Positions 1-8,433 of a stretch of 64,000 bases of DNA are shown in pieces; the first letter of the stretch is position 1; each line of letters starts with the position of its first letter. Location: assembly GCA_028280945.1 (NCBI GenBank), contig JANQKV010000026.1, positions 1 through 64,000 on the forward strand, written 5' to 3'. The notes under the pieces were generated by a model. That model made no database searches, was not told where the DNA came from, and saw only the letters and a list, made by a program, of their open reading frames with translations. Both the position numbers and the translations under genes were made by a program. This stretch comes from Opitutaceae bacterium. GTDB taxonomy: Bacteria; Verrucomicrobiota; Verrucomicrobiia; Opitutales; Opitutaceae.

Positions 1-1680
1 CGGGGCGTTGGGAGCCACGTCGTCGACCACCGTGACGCTCAGTTGCTTCGCAAAGTCGTCGGTGCCGTCGTTGGTGTTCACCCGGATGTTGTAGCTGCCT
101 GCCGAGAGCGCGGAGTTGGTGCGCAGGGTCGCACCGCTGATGTTAAACGAGCCGTTGTCCGTGTCGCCCGTGCCGCTGACCAGCGTGTAGGTGTGGCTGT
201 CGCCACTGTCGCTGTCCGTGGTGGACAACGTGCCCACCGTCGCGTTGGTGCCCGTGGCCGACTGGTTGATCGACGTTGGACTTAAACCGATGTCCGTCGG
301 GACTGAGTTGGGCGGGGTGTAAGTGTGCGTATGGGCCGGCAAGTTGGTCACGGCAAGAGGCACATTTTCGTTACCCCAGGTGCTGCCGAGGGCTCGGTTC
401 GTCAGGCCCGCGCCCTGACCGCTCGAGGTATTGGTCCTACCGCGCAGGTCGGGAACTCCCATGGTAGTGGTCCCGTCACCTCCGAAGCTGGTCCCCAGCA
501 GGCTGAAGAGATCCGTATTGCTGGCGATGGGCAGAAGCTGTCCATCGGTTTCCGTCCAACCGGTGGGCAGACTTCCCGCCGCGTAGGGGAAGAACCGGAC
601 CTCGCCGAGTCCCGGGGAGCTCAGAGATCCGATGGCTTGAAGCGTTCCGGCGGTGGCAATGGCACCGGTCAAGCCCAGATAGGGCTGACGAGAGTCGATA
701 GCGGTTGATCCTCCCGTAGATCCGGTGGTGCCTCCGGTGTAGGAGTGCGTGTGGGCTGGCATCTGGTTTTCGGCCATCACAAAGGTCTCGGCTCCTCCGG
801 ACTGGCCGAGGGTCACCGCTGACAGTCCCGTCCCGGTGCCAACGCCGACGATGGTTCGCCCCCGGAGGTCCGGCAGACCAAAGGTGGTGGAGCCATTGCC
901 GCCGAAGGTCGTGCCGAGCTTGGCGAAGAGGCCCGGATAAGAGCCGGTGCTCAGGGTAGCTCCATCAGCGAATGCAGTATCTGCCGGCGCAAAATTCCCG
1001 GCGAAGAACCGGATCATGCCAAGGCTGTCACTCGAACCCGTTATTTGAACGAGGGCATTGATAGTCCGGCTGGGTTGGGTGTTATCAACCGCAGTTCCAC
1101 TGCCGGTCGAGTTGGTGCTGCCACCAGTAATGGTATGTTGGTGCCCGGGTAGATTTGAGATCGACAGGGCGGTGGTTTCGGAACCAAACGAGCTTCCCAA
1201 GGTTCGATTGTTCAGCCCGGAGCCTTGGCCCTCATGGATGATAACGCGGCCCCGCAGGTCCGGCACGCCAAAGGTCGTGATCCCGTTTCCGCCATAAATT
1301 GTGCCCACCAGGGAGTAGAGCGCCGGGTAGCTGTTGATGCTGTATAACTGCCCGTCGCATTCAAAAAAGCCCGTCGGCAAGCTGGCGTTCCAAGCGATGG
1401 CCCGGACCTCGGCGATCATAACGTCTTCGGTCCCACTGCCGTTTCGCGACGGATATATGCCATTTGCGGCTATCACCCAGCGCAGCGCCGTGGTCGGCTG
1501 GGTATTATCGAACGCGGTGCTGTCGCCGGTGCTGCCTGTGGTTTGGGCATGCAGCGCCGGGGTGCCGCAACAAAGGCTGACAAAAACTCCGATCGCAGTA
1601 GCGAGGAGCGGAAAAACCCGAGTAGCGGGCGCGGAGTGGGAATGCGCAGGCCGGCGGGCCTGCAGGGTGTGATTAGGCAT
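1..1680 (-). CDS. Secreted multi-domain phage-tail-collar (microcystin-dependent-protein-like) protein, partial
   Basis: The minus strand is open from an ATG at 1680 through the left edge: 560 codons, no stop, C-terminus missing. An N-terminal hydrophobic stretch (about residues 18-42, ending near ALHAQ) looks like a signal peptide. Three collar-type domains follow at about residues 100-185, 235-315 and 370-450. Each has a DGQL-like start (DGATL in the second), a GGNG/GGDG-TTxG-PDLRGR core and a PxHxH ending (PGHQH, PAHTH, PAHTH). After them comes a cadherin/Ig-like stretch (PTDIGLSPTSINQSATGTNA onward) of the kind that repeats in secreted proteins. Tail-collar domains are known from phage fibres and bacterial Mdp proteins. 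With no phage genes nearby, I infer a cell-surface or exported protein of unknown role. The domain call is strong; function is open. Confidence 0.85.
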   Translation of the reverse strand, partial: MPNHTLQARRPAHSHSAPATRVFPLLATAIGVFVSLCCGTPALHAQTTGSTGDSTAFDNTQPTTALRWVIAANGIYPSRNGSGTEDVMIAEVRAIAWNASLPTGFFECDGQLYSINSYPALYSLVGTIYGGNGITTFGVPDLRGRVIIHEGQGSGLNNRTLGSSFGSETTALSISNLPGHQHTITGGSTNSTGSGTAVDNTQPSRTINALVQITGSSDSLGMIRFFAGNFAPADTAFADGATLSTGSYPGLFAKLGTTFGGNGSTTFGLPDLRGRTIVGVGTGTGLSAVTLGQSGGAETFVMAENQMPAHTHSYTGGTTGSTGGSTAIDSRQPYLGLTGAIATAGTLQAIGSLSSPGLGEVRFFPYAAGSLPTGWTETDGQLLPIASNTDLFSLLGTSFGGDGTTTMGVPDLRGRTNTSSGQGAGLTNRALGSTWGNENVPLAVTNLPAHTHTYTPPNSVPTDIGLSPTSINQSATGTNATVGTLSTTDSDSGDSHTYTLVSGTGDTDNGSFNISGATLRTNSALSAGSYNIRVNTNDGTDDFAKQLSVTVVDDVAPNAP

Positions 1681-1732
1681 TTTGAGTGGAGTGGTGGAGG
1701 CGATCGGGGTAACCGAGTCGCTTGAAAGTTCT

Positions 1733-1746
1733 AGGGTGATTACCCT
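1733..1746. promoter_or_regulatory. Short inverted repeat upstream of the collar-domain gene
   Basis: AGGGTGATTACCCT has two perfect 5-base arms around GATT. It lies 53 bases upstream of the collar-domain start codon, in the 248-base gap that also holds the terminator of the AIM24-family gene. It could be an operator or chance. The rest of the gap shows nothing else I can name. Confidence 0.25.
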
Positions 1747-1870
1747 GAATGGCAAGTTTTGAGAAAAGCCCTTTTCCGGTTCCGACCCATTCCCAGGGAG
1801 CCAACATTTTTGCCCGATCGAATTGGCGCACCACTCGCCTTGGCGTGGTCGCCGTCGCCTGGTCTGGCGC

Positions 1871-1900
1871 AAAAAAAACCGAGGCTTTGGATGGCCTCGG
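1871..1900 (-). terminator. Intrinsic terminator of the AIM24-family gene
   Basis: On the minus strand CCGAGGC and GCCTCGG form a 7-bp stem (1879-1885 with 1894-1900). A run of eight T follows (A8 on the plus strand, 1871-1878), 28 bases past the stop of the gene at 1929-2723. Confidence 0.85.
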
Positions 1901-1928
1901 CTGTCAGGAGCGTGCGTGTGTGCGGGAC

Positions 1929-2723
1929 TCAGTTACCGTCGAGCATGCGGCCCAAGCCGCCAAGGACGGAGCCTTCGCCTTTTTGGCTGCCGCCGGCGCT
2001 CGGGGCAGCGGCGATGATGCGATCGGCGAGACGGGAGAAGGGCAGGGATTGCAACCAGACTTTACCCGGGCCACGCAGGGTGGCAAAGAACAGCCCTTCA
2101 CCGCCAAACAGCGCGGACTTCACGCCGCCCACAAACTTGATGTCGTAGTCCACCGAGGGCTGGAAACCGACGATGCAGCCGGTATCGACGCGCAGGGTTT
2201 CGCCGGGAGTGAGGGTGCGTTCGTAAAGCGTGCCGCCGGCATGCATGAAGGCCCAGCCGTCACCGGTAAGACGTTGCATGATGAAACCCTCTCCGCCGAA
2301 CAGGCCGGCGCCGATGCGCTTGTTGAAGGCAATGCCGACGGCGACACCCTTGGCGGCGCACAGGAAGGAATCTTTTTGGGCGAGAAATTCACCTCCGAGC
2401 TCGGCCAGATGCACCGGCACGATCTTGCCCGGATAGGGCGCGCCAAACGCAACGCGCCGTTTGTCGTATCCCTGGTTGAGAAATACCGTCATGAACAGCG
2501 ATTCGCCGGTGAGCAGGCGTTTGCCGGCTCCGAGCAGCGAACCAACAAAGCCGGAGTTTTGTTGGGAGCCGTCGCCGAAGATCGTTTCCATCGCAATGCC
2601 GTCTTCCATATACATCATGCCTCCCGCTTCGGCCACGACGGCTTCGTTGGGGTCGAGTTCGACGATGACGAACTGCATGTCGTCACCTTCGATGCGATAG
2701 TCGATTTCGTGCATGGAATTCAT
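1929..2723 (-). CDS. AIM24 / TIGR00266 family protein
   Basis: This 264-residue protein matches the AIM24 family in length and layout. It is a soluble beta-rich protein with an early EAGGMMYME motif, a glycine-rich [15 protein letters not shown] stretch, and a repeated GLFGGEGF / [10 protein letters not shown] pattern in the second half. Bacterial members have no proven function; the name comes from a yeast mitochondrial inner-membrane organisation protein. There is no signal peptide, so it is probably cytoplasmic. ATGs lie at 2723 and 2714 and no Shine-Dalgarno sequence is evident, so the start could be three codons later. It is a single gene with its own terminator at 1871-1900. Confidence 0.9.
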   Translation of the reverse strand: MNSMHEIDYRIEGDDMQFVIVELDPNEAVVAEAGGMMYMEDGIAMETIFGDGSQQNSGFVGSLLGAGKRLLTGESLFMTVFLNQGYDKRRVAFGAPYPGKIVPVHLAELGGEFLAQKDSFLCAAKGVAVGIAFNKRIGAGLFGGEGFIMQRLTGDGWAFMHAGGTLYERTLTPGETLRVDTGCIVGFQPSVDYDIKFVGGVKSALFGGEGLFFATLRGPGKVWLQSLPFSRLADRIIAAAPSAGGSQKGEGSVLGGLGRMLDGN

Positions 2724-2802
2724 AGGGAGTGAAGTGTGCCGGCGGCGGCGGGGTTTGGGAATTACGAAACGGTGGGAATTTTGTTACGCGGCATGGGGCG
2801 CG

Positions 2803-2838
2803 GAAAAGAAAACGCCCGCAGCACGAAGTCTGCGGGCG
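2803..2838 (-). terminator. Intrinsic terminator after the small exported protein gene
   Basis: CGCCCGCAG (2813-2821) pairs perfectly with CTGCGGGCG (2830-2838), 9 bp. On the minus strand the T-rich tail TTTTCTTTTC (2803-2812) follows. It lies 17 bases after the stop of the gene at 2856-3074. Confidence 0.85.
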
Positions 2839-2855
2839 GTTGCAATCTTGGTGGA

Positions 2856-3074
2856 TCAGGCGGCAAGCGGATGGCGCTCCGTGCGCTTGGCGTCGGCCGT
2901 GACCAGCATGTAGTCGGAATGGGTTTTGCCGTAATCGTTCAGGGCGATGGAGCTGAGGCCGAGAACCGCGGTGACACCGAAGGCGACGGGCGCGGCAACG
3001 CCGGCGAGGATGGTGGCGGGCGCGGCGAGCGCGATGGTGAGGAGGACGAGGGTGGTTTTCATTTTTGAAGTCAT
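2856..3074 (-). CDS. Small exported or membrane protein, unknown
   Basis: This is a 72-codon gene with a second in-frame ATG at codon 5 (3062) that gives a cleaner signal-type N-terminus (MKTTLVLLTIALAAPA). Two hydrophobic stretches, about residues 6-25 and 28-45, are followed by a polar tail ending TERHPLAA. It has its own terminator, which supports a real transcript. I recognise no family. It could be a small periplasmic or membrane protein. Confidence 0.55.
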   Translation of the reverse strand: MTSKMKTTLVLLTIALAAPATILAGVAAPVAFGVTAVLGLSSIALNDYGKTHSDYMLVTADAKRTERHPLAA

Positions 3075-3363
3075 TAGATTGATGGTTGGAATTTGAAATT
3101 CGGCTTACGGGACAGAGCACCCCGGGGCGGTTGGAGAAGTTGCAGAAAAACGAAAATATTTTTCCGGAAGGCCTCGCGAGGGCCGGTGAATCACGTGTTG
3201 CCGGAAATGACGCGAGGCCGGACGCGCGGTTACAGAAAACCGCCAAAAGGCCATGCGTAACCATAAAGTGGATACGAATTTAGGAAGGCCCGTTGGGCGC
3301 GAGGCTCCTGCGCCGCCGCCGCCGTTTCCTTTTCGAGGGCTCCGGCTTTGAGTCCGCCGGCTG
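3075..3363. other. Non-coding gap, nothing recognised
   Basis: These 289 bases separate the small exported protein gene from smr. They contain the AT-rich run AAAAACGAAAATATTTTTCC near 3142 and GC-rich short inverted repeats, but no convincing gene, tRNA or terminator. Confidence 0.5.
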
Positions 3364-3639
3364 CTACTTCAAATCCACGAGCGTGGCGCCCCAGCCGCCG
3401 CTGGTTTGGTCGCCCATCTGGTAGCCGGCCACGTGTTGCGGCAGGCGTTGCAACAGGGTGTGCACGGTGGTGCGCAGGGTGCCGGTGCCTTTGCCGTGGA
3501 TGATGCGCACGCGCCGAAATCCTTTTGCGCGAGCAGCCTCGAGGTAGGCGGGAATCAGTTCACCCAAATCGGACGGACGAAAGGTGTGCAGGTCCAATTC
3601 GTCGGTGATGGGAAACTCGACCGGTTCCGGTTCCTCCAT
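3364..3639 (-). CDS. Smr domain protein
   Basis: This 91-residue stand-alone Smr domain carries the family's signature blocks: LDLHTF near residue 16, IHGKGTG in the middle, and GGWGATLV near the end. Smr domains are nucleic-acid endonuclease modules. They occur as the C-terminus of MutS2 and as small free proteins linked to ribosome rescue or mRNA cleavage. The gene follows tatA with only 8 bases between, so the two are probably co-transcribed. Which substrate this short version cuts is unknown. Confidence 0.9.
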   Translation of the reverse strand: MEEPEPVEFPITDELDLHTFRPSDLGELIPAYLEAARAKGFRRVRIIHGKGTGTLRTTVHTLLQRLPQHVAGYQMGDQTSGGWGATLVDLK

Positions 3640-3647
3640 TTTGGTGG

Positions 3648-4052
3648 TCAGTTCTCCGGGGGAGGCTTTGGGGGTGGGGACGGAGTCTTGGTCGGCGGTG
3701 TTTCACCGGCGGGTGAATCGGGAACGTTTTCACCACTGCCGATCGCGGGCGGGGGGGGCACGCGCGGCTCGGGCATAGGCGTCTCGCCGGGATTGGCCGG
3801 GGCTGCAGTGGATCGCGGGCGTCGCACGGGTGGCCGCCGGGAGGGCGTATGGTCCAGGTCCATGGCCTTGCGAATTTCGTCCTCCACTCCCGAGGCCGCC
3901 TTGCGGAATTCGCGGATGGACTTGCCCAATCCCTTGGCGACTTCGGGCAGGCGTTTGCCGCCAAAGAGCATCAGCGCCAATACGAAGATCACAAGCATCT
4001 CCATGCCACCAAGGCCGTCAAAGATCGCTAAGTTGGGAGAAGGATTAACCAC
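3648..4052 (-). CDS. tatA: Twin-arginine translocase subunit TatA/TatB-like
   Basis: The 134-residue protein has one N-terminal membrane helix (about residues 17-33, MEMLVIFVLALMLFGG) followed by the Tat hinge FGGKRLPEVAKGLGKSIREF and an amphipathic helix. That is the TatA/B architecture for export of folded proteins across the inner membrane. The C-terminal half is proline-rich and low in complexity. Sequence alone does not separate TatA from TatB or TatE; no tatC is in the window. The gene leads a probable two-gene unit with smr, and a repeat-rich element (4071-4290) lies just upstream. Confidence 0.88.
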   Translation of the reverse strand: MVNPSPNLAIFDGLGGMEMLVIFVLALMLFGGKRLPEVAKGLGKSIREFRKAASGVEDEIRKAMDLDHTPSRRPPVRRPRSTAAPANPGETPMPEPRVPPPPAIGSGENVPDSPAGETPPTKTPSPPPKPPPEN

Positions 4053-4070
4053 GAGAAAGACTAGTTAACC

Positions 4071-4110
4071 ACGAATGAATACGAATGGACACGAATAAAC
4101 ACGAATATTG
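4071..4110. repeat. Four tandem 10-bp units ACGAATNNNN
   Basis: Units ACGAATGAAT, ACGAATGGAC, ACGAATAAAC and ACGAATATTG lie head to tail upstream of tatA. They resemble the dispersed ACGAAT/ACACGAAT repeats I associate with verrucomicrobial genomes; that association is from memory. The last two units overlap the first copy of the 63-bp direct repeat. Confidence 0.7.
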
Positions 4111-4156
4111 ATCAAAAGCGGAGGGACACGACGAAGCGCGTCAGCGCGGAGATGGC
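4094..4156. repeat. 63-bp direct repeat, copy 1
   Basis: It begins AATAAACACGAATATTGATC and ends CGCGGAGATGGC. Copy 2 at 4228-4290 is identical except for two bases (GCGGAGGGAC here, GCGGAAAGAC there). It is non-coding as far as I can see. Confidence 0.9.
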
Positions 4157-4172
4157 GAACCCGGAGGGTGAG

Positions 4173-4216
4173 TCCTTGCGAAGCAAGGATGCCGAGGAGG
4201 GTGCCCCGGAAGGGGC
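4173..4216. repeat. Two small hairpins between the 63-bp repeats
   Basis: TCCTTGC-GAA-GCAAGGA (4173-4189) and GCCCC-GGAA-GGGGC (4203-4216) are perfect stem-loops. The second has a GNRA-type tetraloop. Together with the flanking 63-bp repeats they form one structured element of about 200 bp between tatA and the mutarotase gene. Confidence 0.7.
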
Positions 4217-4227
4217 GGACGAGGCAC

Positions 4228-4290
4228 AATAAACACGAATATTGATCAAAAGCGGAAAGACACGACGAAGCGCGTCAGCGCGGAGATGGC
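4228..4290. repeat. 63-bp direct repeat, copy 2
   Basis: This is the second copy of the repeat at 4094-4156, with two mismatches. It ends 12 bases before the stop of the mutarotase gene. Confidence 0.9.
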
Positions 4291-4301
4291 CCCGGCCGGC
4301 C

Positions 4302-5228
4302 CTACCCGATGGCAACACCGACCGTGAACTGACCGGTCTCGCCGGGCGCGACCCATTCGAGGCCACGACGATGTTCGGGGCCATTGGGTGGTCCCATCCA
4401 AGGCTCCACGCAGTAGTAGGGCGCATCCGGATCTGAGGTCCAGGTCACCATGGCGCGGTCGGGCTTGGGGCGGGCGGAGGTACCGATGCTGACATCCACA
4501 TGTTCGGACTCGTCGGCCGGACCGAAGCGGAAGCGGTTTTCGGCAAGGTTGATATGAATGGAATCGACCAGCGCGGGATGCGAAAGCGGAGTTCGGGAAG
4601 GCAGTTTGGGGCCGGGAATCAGTGCACCTACTTCGTCTTGTCGCACGGTCCGGGCCGCCGGGCGCTGCAGGACATAGTCGTCGCGGGTGTGACCGTCCGT
4701 CCATGGCGCGGCAAAATAGAAGTGATGACCGGCCGACCAGGGAATGGGTTGGTGGCCGAGATTTTGCAGGGCCAACTCGCAGGTAAGGGCCAAGGCCTCG
4801 AACCGGTAGGTCACGCTGAATTCGTAGTCGAAGGGGTAGCTGATTTGATTGTCGGCGGAAGGGACCAGAACAGCGCGAAAACCGCGGTGGTCGATGCGTT
4901 CCACCTTAAACGTTCCCTGGCGCGCGAAGCCGTGCATGGGCATGGGGCGGCGCTGGCCATCGTCGGCGCGCCAGTAGTGAATCTCGCCCCGGTCGAACGT
5001 GCGGGCGCTGAAGGGAAACAGGATGGGATTGCCGCCGCGAATTTTGGCGATGGGGGTGTCCATCTGGTTCAGCTCGGGCCAATGAATGATTTCACGCACG
5101 GTGCCGTCGACACGCGCGTGGTTCCAGTGCATGAGCCGCGCCCCCGCTTCGGGCCAGGCGAGGAAGGTGGATTCGCCCAGTTGCCAGCGGCTGATCGAAT
5201 GGTCGAGGTAGGGAATGGTGTCCAACAT
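4302..5228 (-). CDS. Aldose 1-epimerase / hexose-phosphate mutarotase family protein
   Basis: This 308-residue beta-sandwich mutarotase interconverts alpha and beta anomers of a sugar or sugar phosphate. Family landmarks visible are GGNPILFPF (near residue 64), MPMHGFARQGTF with the first conserved His, SAGHHFYFA with the second, and YYCVEPWMGPPN near the end. The HGFAR motif and the APGET ending fit the YeaD/aldose-epimerase superfamily; the exact substrate cannot be read. There is no signal peptide. ATG at 5228 is the only sensible start. It is a single gene, divergent from the nfeD operon. Confidence 0.85.
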   Translation of the reverse strand: MLDTIPYLDHSISRWQLGESTFLAWPEAGARLMHWNHARVDGTVREIIHWPELNQMDTPIAKIRGGNPILFPFSARTFDRGEIHYWRADDGQRRPMPMHGFARQGTFKVERIDHRGFRAVLVPSADNQISYPFDYEFSVTYRFEALALTCELALQNLGHQPIPWSAGHHFYFAAPWTDGHTRDDYVLQRPAARTVRQDEVGALIPGPKLPSRTPLSHPALVDSIHINLAENRFRFGPADESEHVDVSIGTSARPKPDRAMVTWTSDPDAPYYCVEPWMGPPNGPEHRRGLEWVAPGETGQFTVGVAIG

Positions 5229-5405
5229 GGGAAAGACTGCGGCGACTGAATCTGCTCAAGGGCCGGCTTCCAAAGCATAGCCGGTTCCGTTTCGGGGCAA
5301 GAAACGAAGCGTGCTTTGAGCCGGGCATTCGAAACAATCCTCGGAAATGTAAGGACCCGACGCTTGCGGTCATGACCGGGGTGGTTCTCTTTCAGGGAGT
5401 TACCA

Positions 5406-6926
5406 ATGACTTTCTCGCGTTCACACCGATTTGCCTTCGCCTGCCTGGCCATGGGGCTTGTGGCTCTGGGCGGAGCGCGTGCGTTGGAGGAAGTGCCGCC
5501 GCCGGGCTCCAAGGAGGAAGCTCCCCGATCTTCCCGGGCTGAGCCGATCGAAATCCTTCCTATCGAGCTTGAGGAGCGTGATGCCGCTGAGGGACCGGCC
5601 AGGGTGGTTGTCATTCCCGTGCAGGACCAGATTGCCAAACCCATCCTCTACGTGCTGCGGCGCGGCCTCAAGGAAGCGATCGAAGATGGGGCGGATCTGG
5701 TGATCCTCGACATGAAGACCCCGGGCGGAAGTCTGGGGGTGACCTTCGAGATCATGGAGGCGCTGGAGAAATTTGACGGCGCGACGGCCACGTTTATCAA
5801 CGATGAGGCCATCTCGGCCGGAGCTTTCATTTCGGCGGTGACGGACGACATCTATTTTGCGCGGGATGGGGTCATCGGCGCGGCGGCTCCGGTCATGTCC
5901 ACAGGGGGCGAAATCGACGAGTCGATGAAGCAGAAAATCGTCAGTTACCTGCGCGCCCGTATTCGGGCGATCTCCGAAGGCCACCCGTATCGTGGCGAAG
6001 TCATCTCGGCGATGATTGACGCGGACTATGTGCTGGAAATCGAGGGCGAGGTGCTGAAGCCGGCGGGCGAATTGCTGTCGTTGACGGCTTCGGAAGCGGC
6101 CAAGACCTACGGCGATCCTCCCATGCCCCTGCTCGCGGCCGGGGTGGCGGACTCCGTCGAGGATATTTTGGATGCACGCTTTGGCGAGGAAGGCTATGAA
6201 GTTGTGAAATTGGTCACGACTTGGTCGGAGGACCTGGCGGCAATTCTCAACGCCATTTCTCCCATATTGTTGGGACTGGGTTTTCTCGGTCTGTTCATCG
6301 AATTCAAGACACCGGGGTTTGGGATCTTTGGTGTCATCGGCGGCATATTCGTGTTGATCGTATTTTTTGGCCACAATGTCGCGGGCCTCTCGGGGCACGA
6401 ACCGATCCTCTTCTTTTTCCTCGGGGTGGTGCTGGTGCTGGTCGAGCTGTTGTTTTTTCCCGGCGTGCTGGTGGTCGCTTTGAGCGGTGCCCTGCTGATG
6501 CTCGGTTCGCTTGTCTGGTCCATGGCCGACATCTGGCCCAACGAGCCGATCGAGTTTTCCGGCGATTTTCTCGTGACTCCGCTGATGAATGTCGCAATGG
6601 CCCTGGTTGTCGCCGTGGTTGGCGGTGTAGCCATTTTGCGGTTCCTGCCCAAGGGATGGGTGTGGGACAAAATCGTTCTGGGCACAGCGGTGGGTGACAG
6701 TGCACAGGCAGAACTCACGGCCGAGACGGAAAAGGAAGAGGAATTACACGGGCAGATCGGCGAGGCGGCCACGGACCTTTTTCCCAGTGGACAAGTCGCC
6801 ATCAACGGCAAGTGGTATGAGGCCAAGGTCGCCGTCGGCACGGTGGAGAAAGGAACGCCTGTGCGCGTGACCGGGCGTGATGGTTTCAGCCTGCTTGTGA
6901 AACCGGTCGAAGAGGACGAATCATGA
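5406..6926 (+). CDS. Long-form NfeD: membrane-bound ClpP-class serine protease
   Basis: The 506-residue protein has a signal peptide (1-27). A ClpP/SppA-like protease domain follows at about 60-250, with the PGGSL oxyanion-type motif and INDEAISAGAF containing the likely nucleophile Ser. Several membrane helices lie at about 278-415 and a C-terminal NfeD OB-fold at about 445-503. Long NfeD proteins cleave stomatin/flotillin-type partners in archaea. Here the gene overlaps a short NfeD by 4 bases and floA follows, the classic arrangement. An AGGGAG ribosome-binding sequence lies about 8 bases before the ATG. Confidence 0.93.
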   Translation: MTFSRSHRFAFACLAMGLVALGGARALEEVPPPGSKEEAPRSSRAEPIEILPIELEERDAAEGPARVVVIPVQDQIAKPILYVLRRGLKEAIEDGADLVILDMKTPGGSLGVTFEIMEALEKFDGATATFINDEAISAGAFISAVTDDIYFARDGVIGAAAPVMSTGGEIDESMKQKIVSYLRARIRAISEGHPYRGEVISAMIDADYVLEIEGEVLKPAGELLSLTASEAAKTYGDPPMPLLAAGVADSVEDILDARFGEEGYEVVKLVTTWSEDLAAILNAISPILLGLGFLGLFIEFKTPGFGIFGVIGGIFVLIVFFGHNVAGLSGHEPILFFFLGVVLVLVELLFFPGVLVVALSGALLMLGSLVWSMADIWPNEPIEFSGDFLVTPLMNVAMALVVAVVGGVAILRFLPKGWVWDKIVLGTAVGDSAQAELTAETEKEEELHGQIGEAATDLFPSGQVAINGKWYEAKVAVGTVEKGTPVRVTGRDGFSLLVKPVEEDES

Positions 6927-7390
6927 CATTGATCGCGGTATTGTTTGTTGTGGGTGTGATCCTGTTGGGGTTCGAGGTCTTCGTTCCCGGGGGAGTGCTG
7001 GGGGTCCTGGCCGGGCTTTCGTTACTGGCGGGATCTGCCGTGGCGTTCATCGACTACGGGGTCAGCGGAGGGCTGCTGGCGTTTGGCATCGCGGCGGCGA
7101 TGGTCGGCAGCGTGCTTTATTTCGAGTTTAGAATTTTGCCCAGGACGGCATGGGGACAGCGCTTGTTTTTAAAAGCCGAGATCGACGGCACGTCCGCGCC
7201 GGATCGCGAGCGCGACTACACGGGCAGCGAAGGCGTCGCGGTGACCGACATGGGACCGAGCGGCTACATCGAAATCGACGGCAAACGCCTCGAGGCTTTT
7301 TCACGCTCGGGATTTTTGGAAGCCGGCGCCCCCGTGAAGGTCGTCGGCACGGACAACTTTAGATTAATCGTAACCTCAAACTCAGAATAG
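6923..7390 (+). CDS. Short NfeD-like membrane protein
   Basis: The 155 residues contain two or three N-terminal membrane helices (about 4-75) and a C-terminal OB-fold domain (about 95-150). The latter resembles the tail of the upstream long NfeD (GDxFRLxV-type ending, here [12 protein letters not shown]). It starts in an ATGA overlap with the long nfeD and ends 7 bases before floA, so translation is coupled. NfeD OB-folds are thought to bind flotillin/SPFH proteins. The pair may be two subunits acting on FloA in membrane microdomains; that role is inferred from the family. Confidence 0.9.
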   Translation: MTLIAVLFVVGVILLGFEVFVPGGVLGVLAGLSLLAGSAVAFIDYGVSGGLLAFGIAAAMVGSVLYFEFRILPRTAWGQRLFLKAEIDGTSAPDRERDYTGSEGVAVTDMGPSGYIEIDGKRLEAFSRSGFLEAGAPVKVVGTDNFRLIVTSNSE

Positions 7391-7397
7391 TTCTGTC

Positions 7398-8411
7398 ATG
7401 GATATCACCCTCGTCTTTATCATCGCGGCGGCGATTGCCGGACTCGTTGTCTTCGGCATCGTCATTTCATTCTTCAGCGTGTGGCTGCGGGCTTGGTTGG
7501 CCGGCGCCTACGTTGGATTCGCCAGCCTGGTTGCCATGCGACTGCGGCAGGTCCCCTACGGCTTGATTGTGGATGCCCGCATCACCGCCAAGAAGGCCGG
7601 TTTGGACATCACCATTGATGACCTCGAGGCCCACTTCCTCGCCGGCGGCAACGTCGTGCCGACCGTGCATGCCCTGATCGCCGCCCAGAAGGCCAAGATC
7701 GAGCTCGATTGGAATCGTTCCTGTGCCATTGACCTCGCGACGAAAGGATCGGGGAAAAGCGTAGTCGAGGCGGTCCGCACCTCGGTCGACCCCAAGGTCA
7801 TTGATTGCCCCAACCCGGAGGCTGGCCGCAACACCATCGACGGTGTCGCCAAGGACGGCATCCAGGTAAAGGTCCGCGCCCGTGTGACGGTGCGCACCAA
7901 TCTCGACCGCTTTGTCGGTGGCGCGAAGGAAGAGACCATCATCGCCCGCGTGGGTGAAGGCATCGTCACCACCATCGGTTCAGCCGACACCTACAAGTTC
8001 GTGCTCGAGAGTCCGGACGCCATCTCGAAGGTCGTGCTTGATCGCGGTCTCGATGTCGGCTCGGCATTTGAAATCCTTTCGATCGACATCGCCGACGTGG
8101 ACGTGGGCGACAACGTGGGTGCGAAACTGCAGGAAGCCCAGGCGGAAGCCAACAAGTCCATTGCCCAGGCCCAGGCGGAAATCCGTCGTGCCGCGGCGGT
8201 TGCGGTCGAGCAGGAGATGAAGGCCAAGGTCGAGGAGATGCGCGCGAAGGTGGTGGAAGCCGAAGCCCAAGTCCCGCTCGCGATGGCCGAAGCCTTCCGC
8301 AAGGGCAACCTCGGTGTCATGGATTACTACAAGATGGAGAACATCAAGGCCGACACCGACATGCGCAGCTCGATCGGCGAGTCGGACGACGACGGCAAGC
8401 CCACCACCTAG
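7398..8411 (+). CDS. floA: Flotillin-like protein FloA
   Basis: The 337-residue protein (FloA, formerly UPF0365/YqfA) has an N-terminal membrane hairpin (about 5-50, [20 protein letters not shown]), an SPFH core with the conserved [15 protein letters not shown] and [14 protein letters not shown] stretches, and an Ala/Glu-rich coiled coil at about 240-300. Family members scaffold functional membrane microdomains. Length and sequence match the family end to end. It is third in an operon after two NfeD proteins. Confidence 0.95.
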   Translation: MDITLVFIIAAAIAGLVVFGIVISFFSVWLRAWLAGAYVGFASLVAMRLRQVPYGLIVDARITAKKAGLDITIDDLEAHFLAGGNVVPTVHALIAAQKAKIELDWNRSCAIDLATKGSGKSVVEAVRTSVDPKVIDCPNPEAGRNTIDGVAKDGIQVKVRARVTVRTNLDRFVGGAKEETIIARVGEGIVTTIGSADTYKFVLESPDAISKVVLDRGLDVGSAFEILSIDIADVDVGDNVGAKLQEAQAEANKSIAQAQAEIRRAAAVAVEQEMKAKVEEMRAKVVEAEAQVPLAMAEAFRKGNLGVMDYYKMENIKADTDMRSSIGESDDDGKPTT

Positions 8412-8433
8412 AACATCCTGACGCCTTTTTTGC

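Noticed and set aside
1..1680. Prophage remnant, suggested by tail-collar domains
   Set aside because: The protein has a signal peptide and adhesion-type repeats, and no other phage gene, integrase or att-like repeat is seen in this window.
4071..4290. CRISPR array
   Set aside because: The repeats are either 10-bp tandem units or two long copies; there is no series of equal spacers and no cas gene.
4500..5249. 249-codon plus-strand frame
   Set aside because: It is antisense to the mutarotase gene with conserved His motifs; no support.
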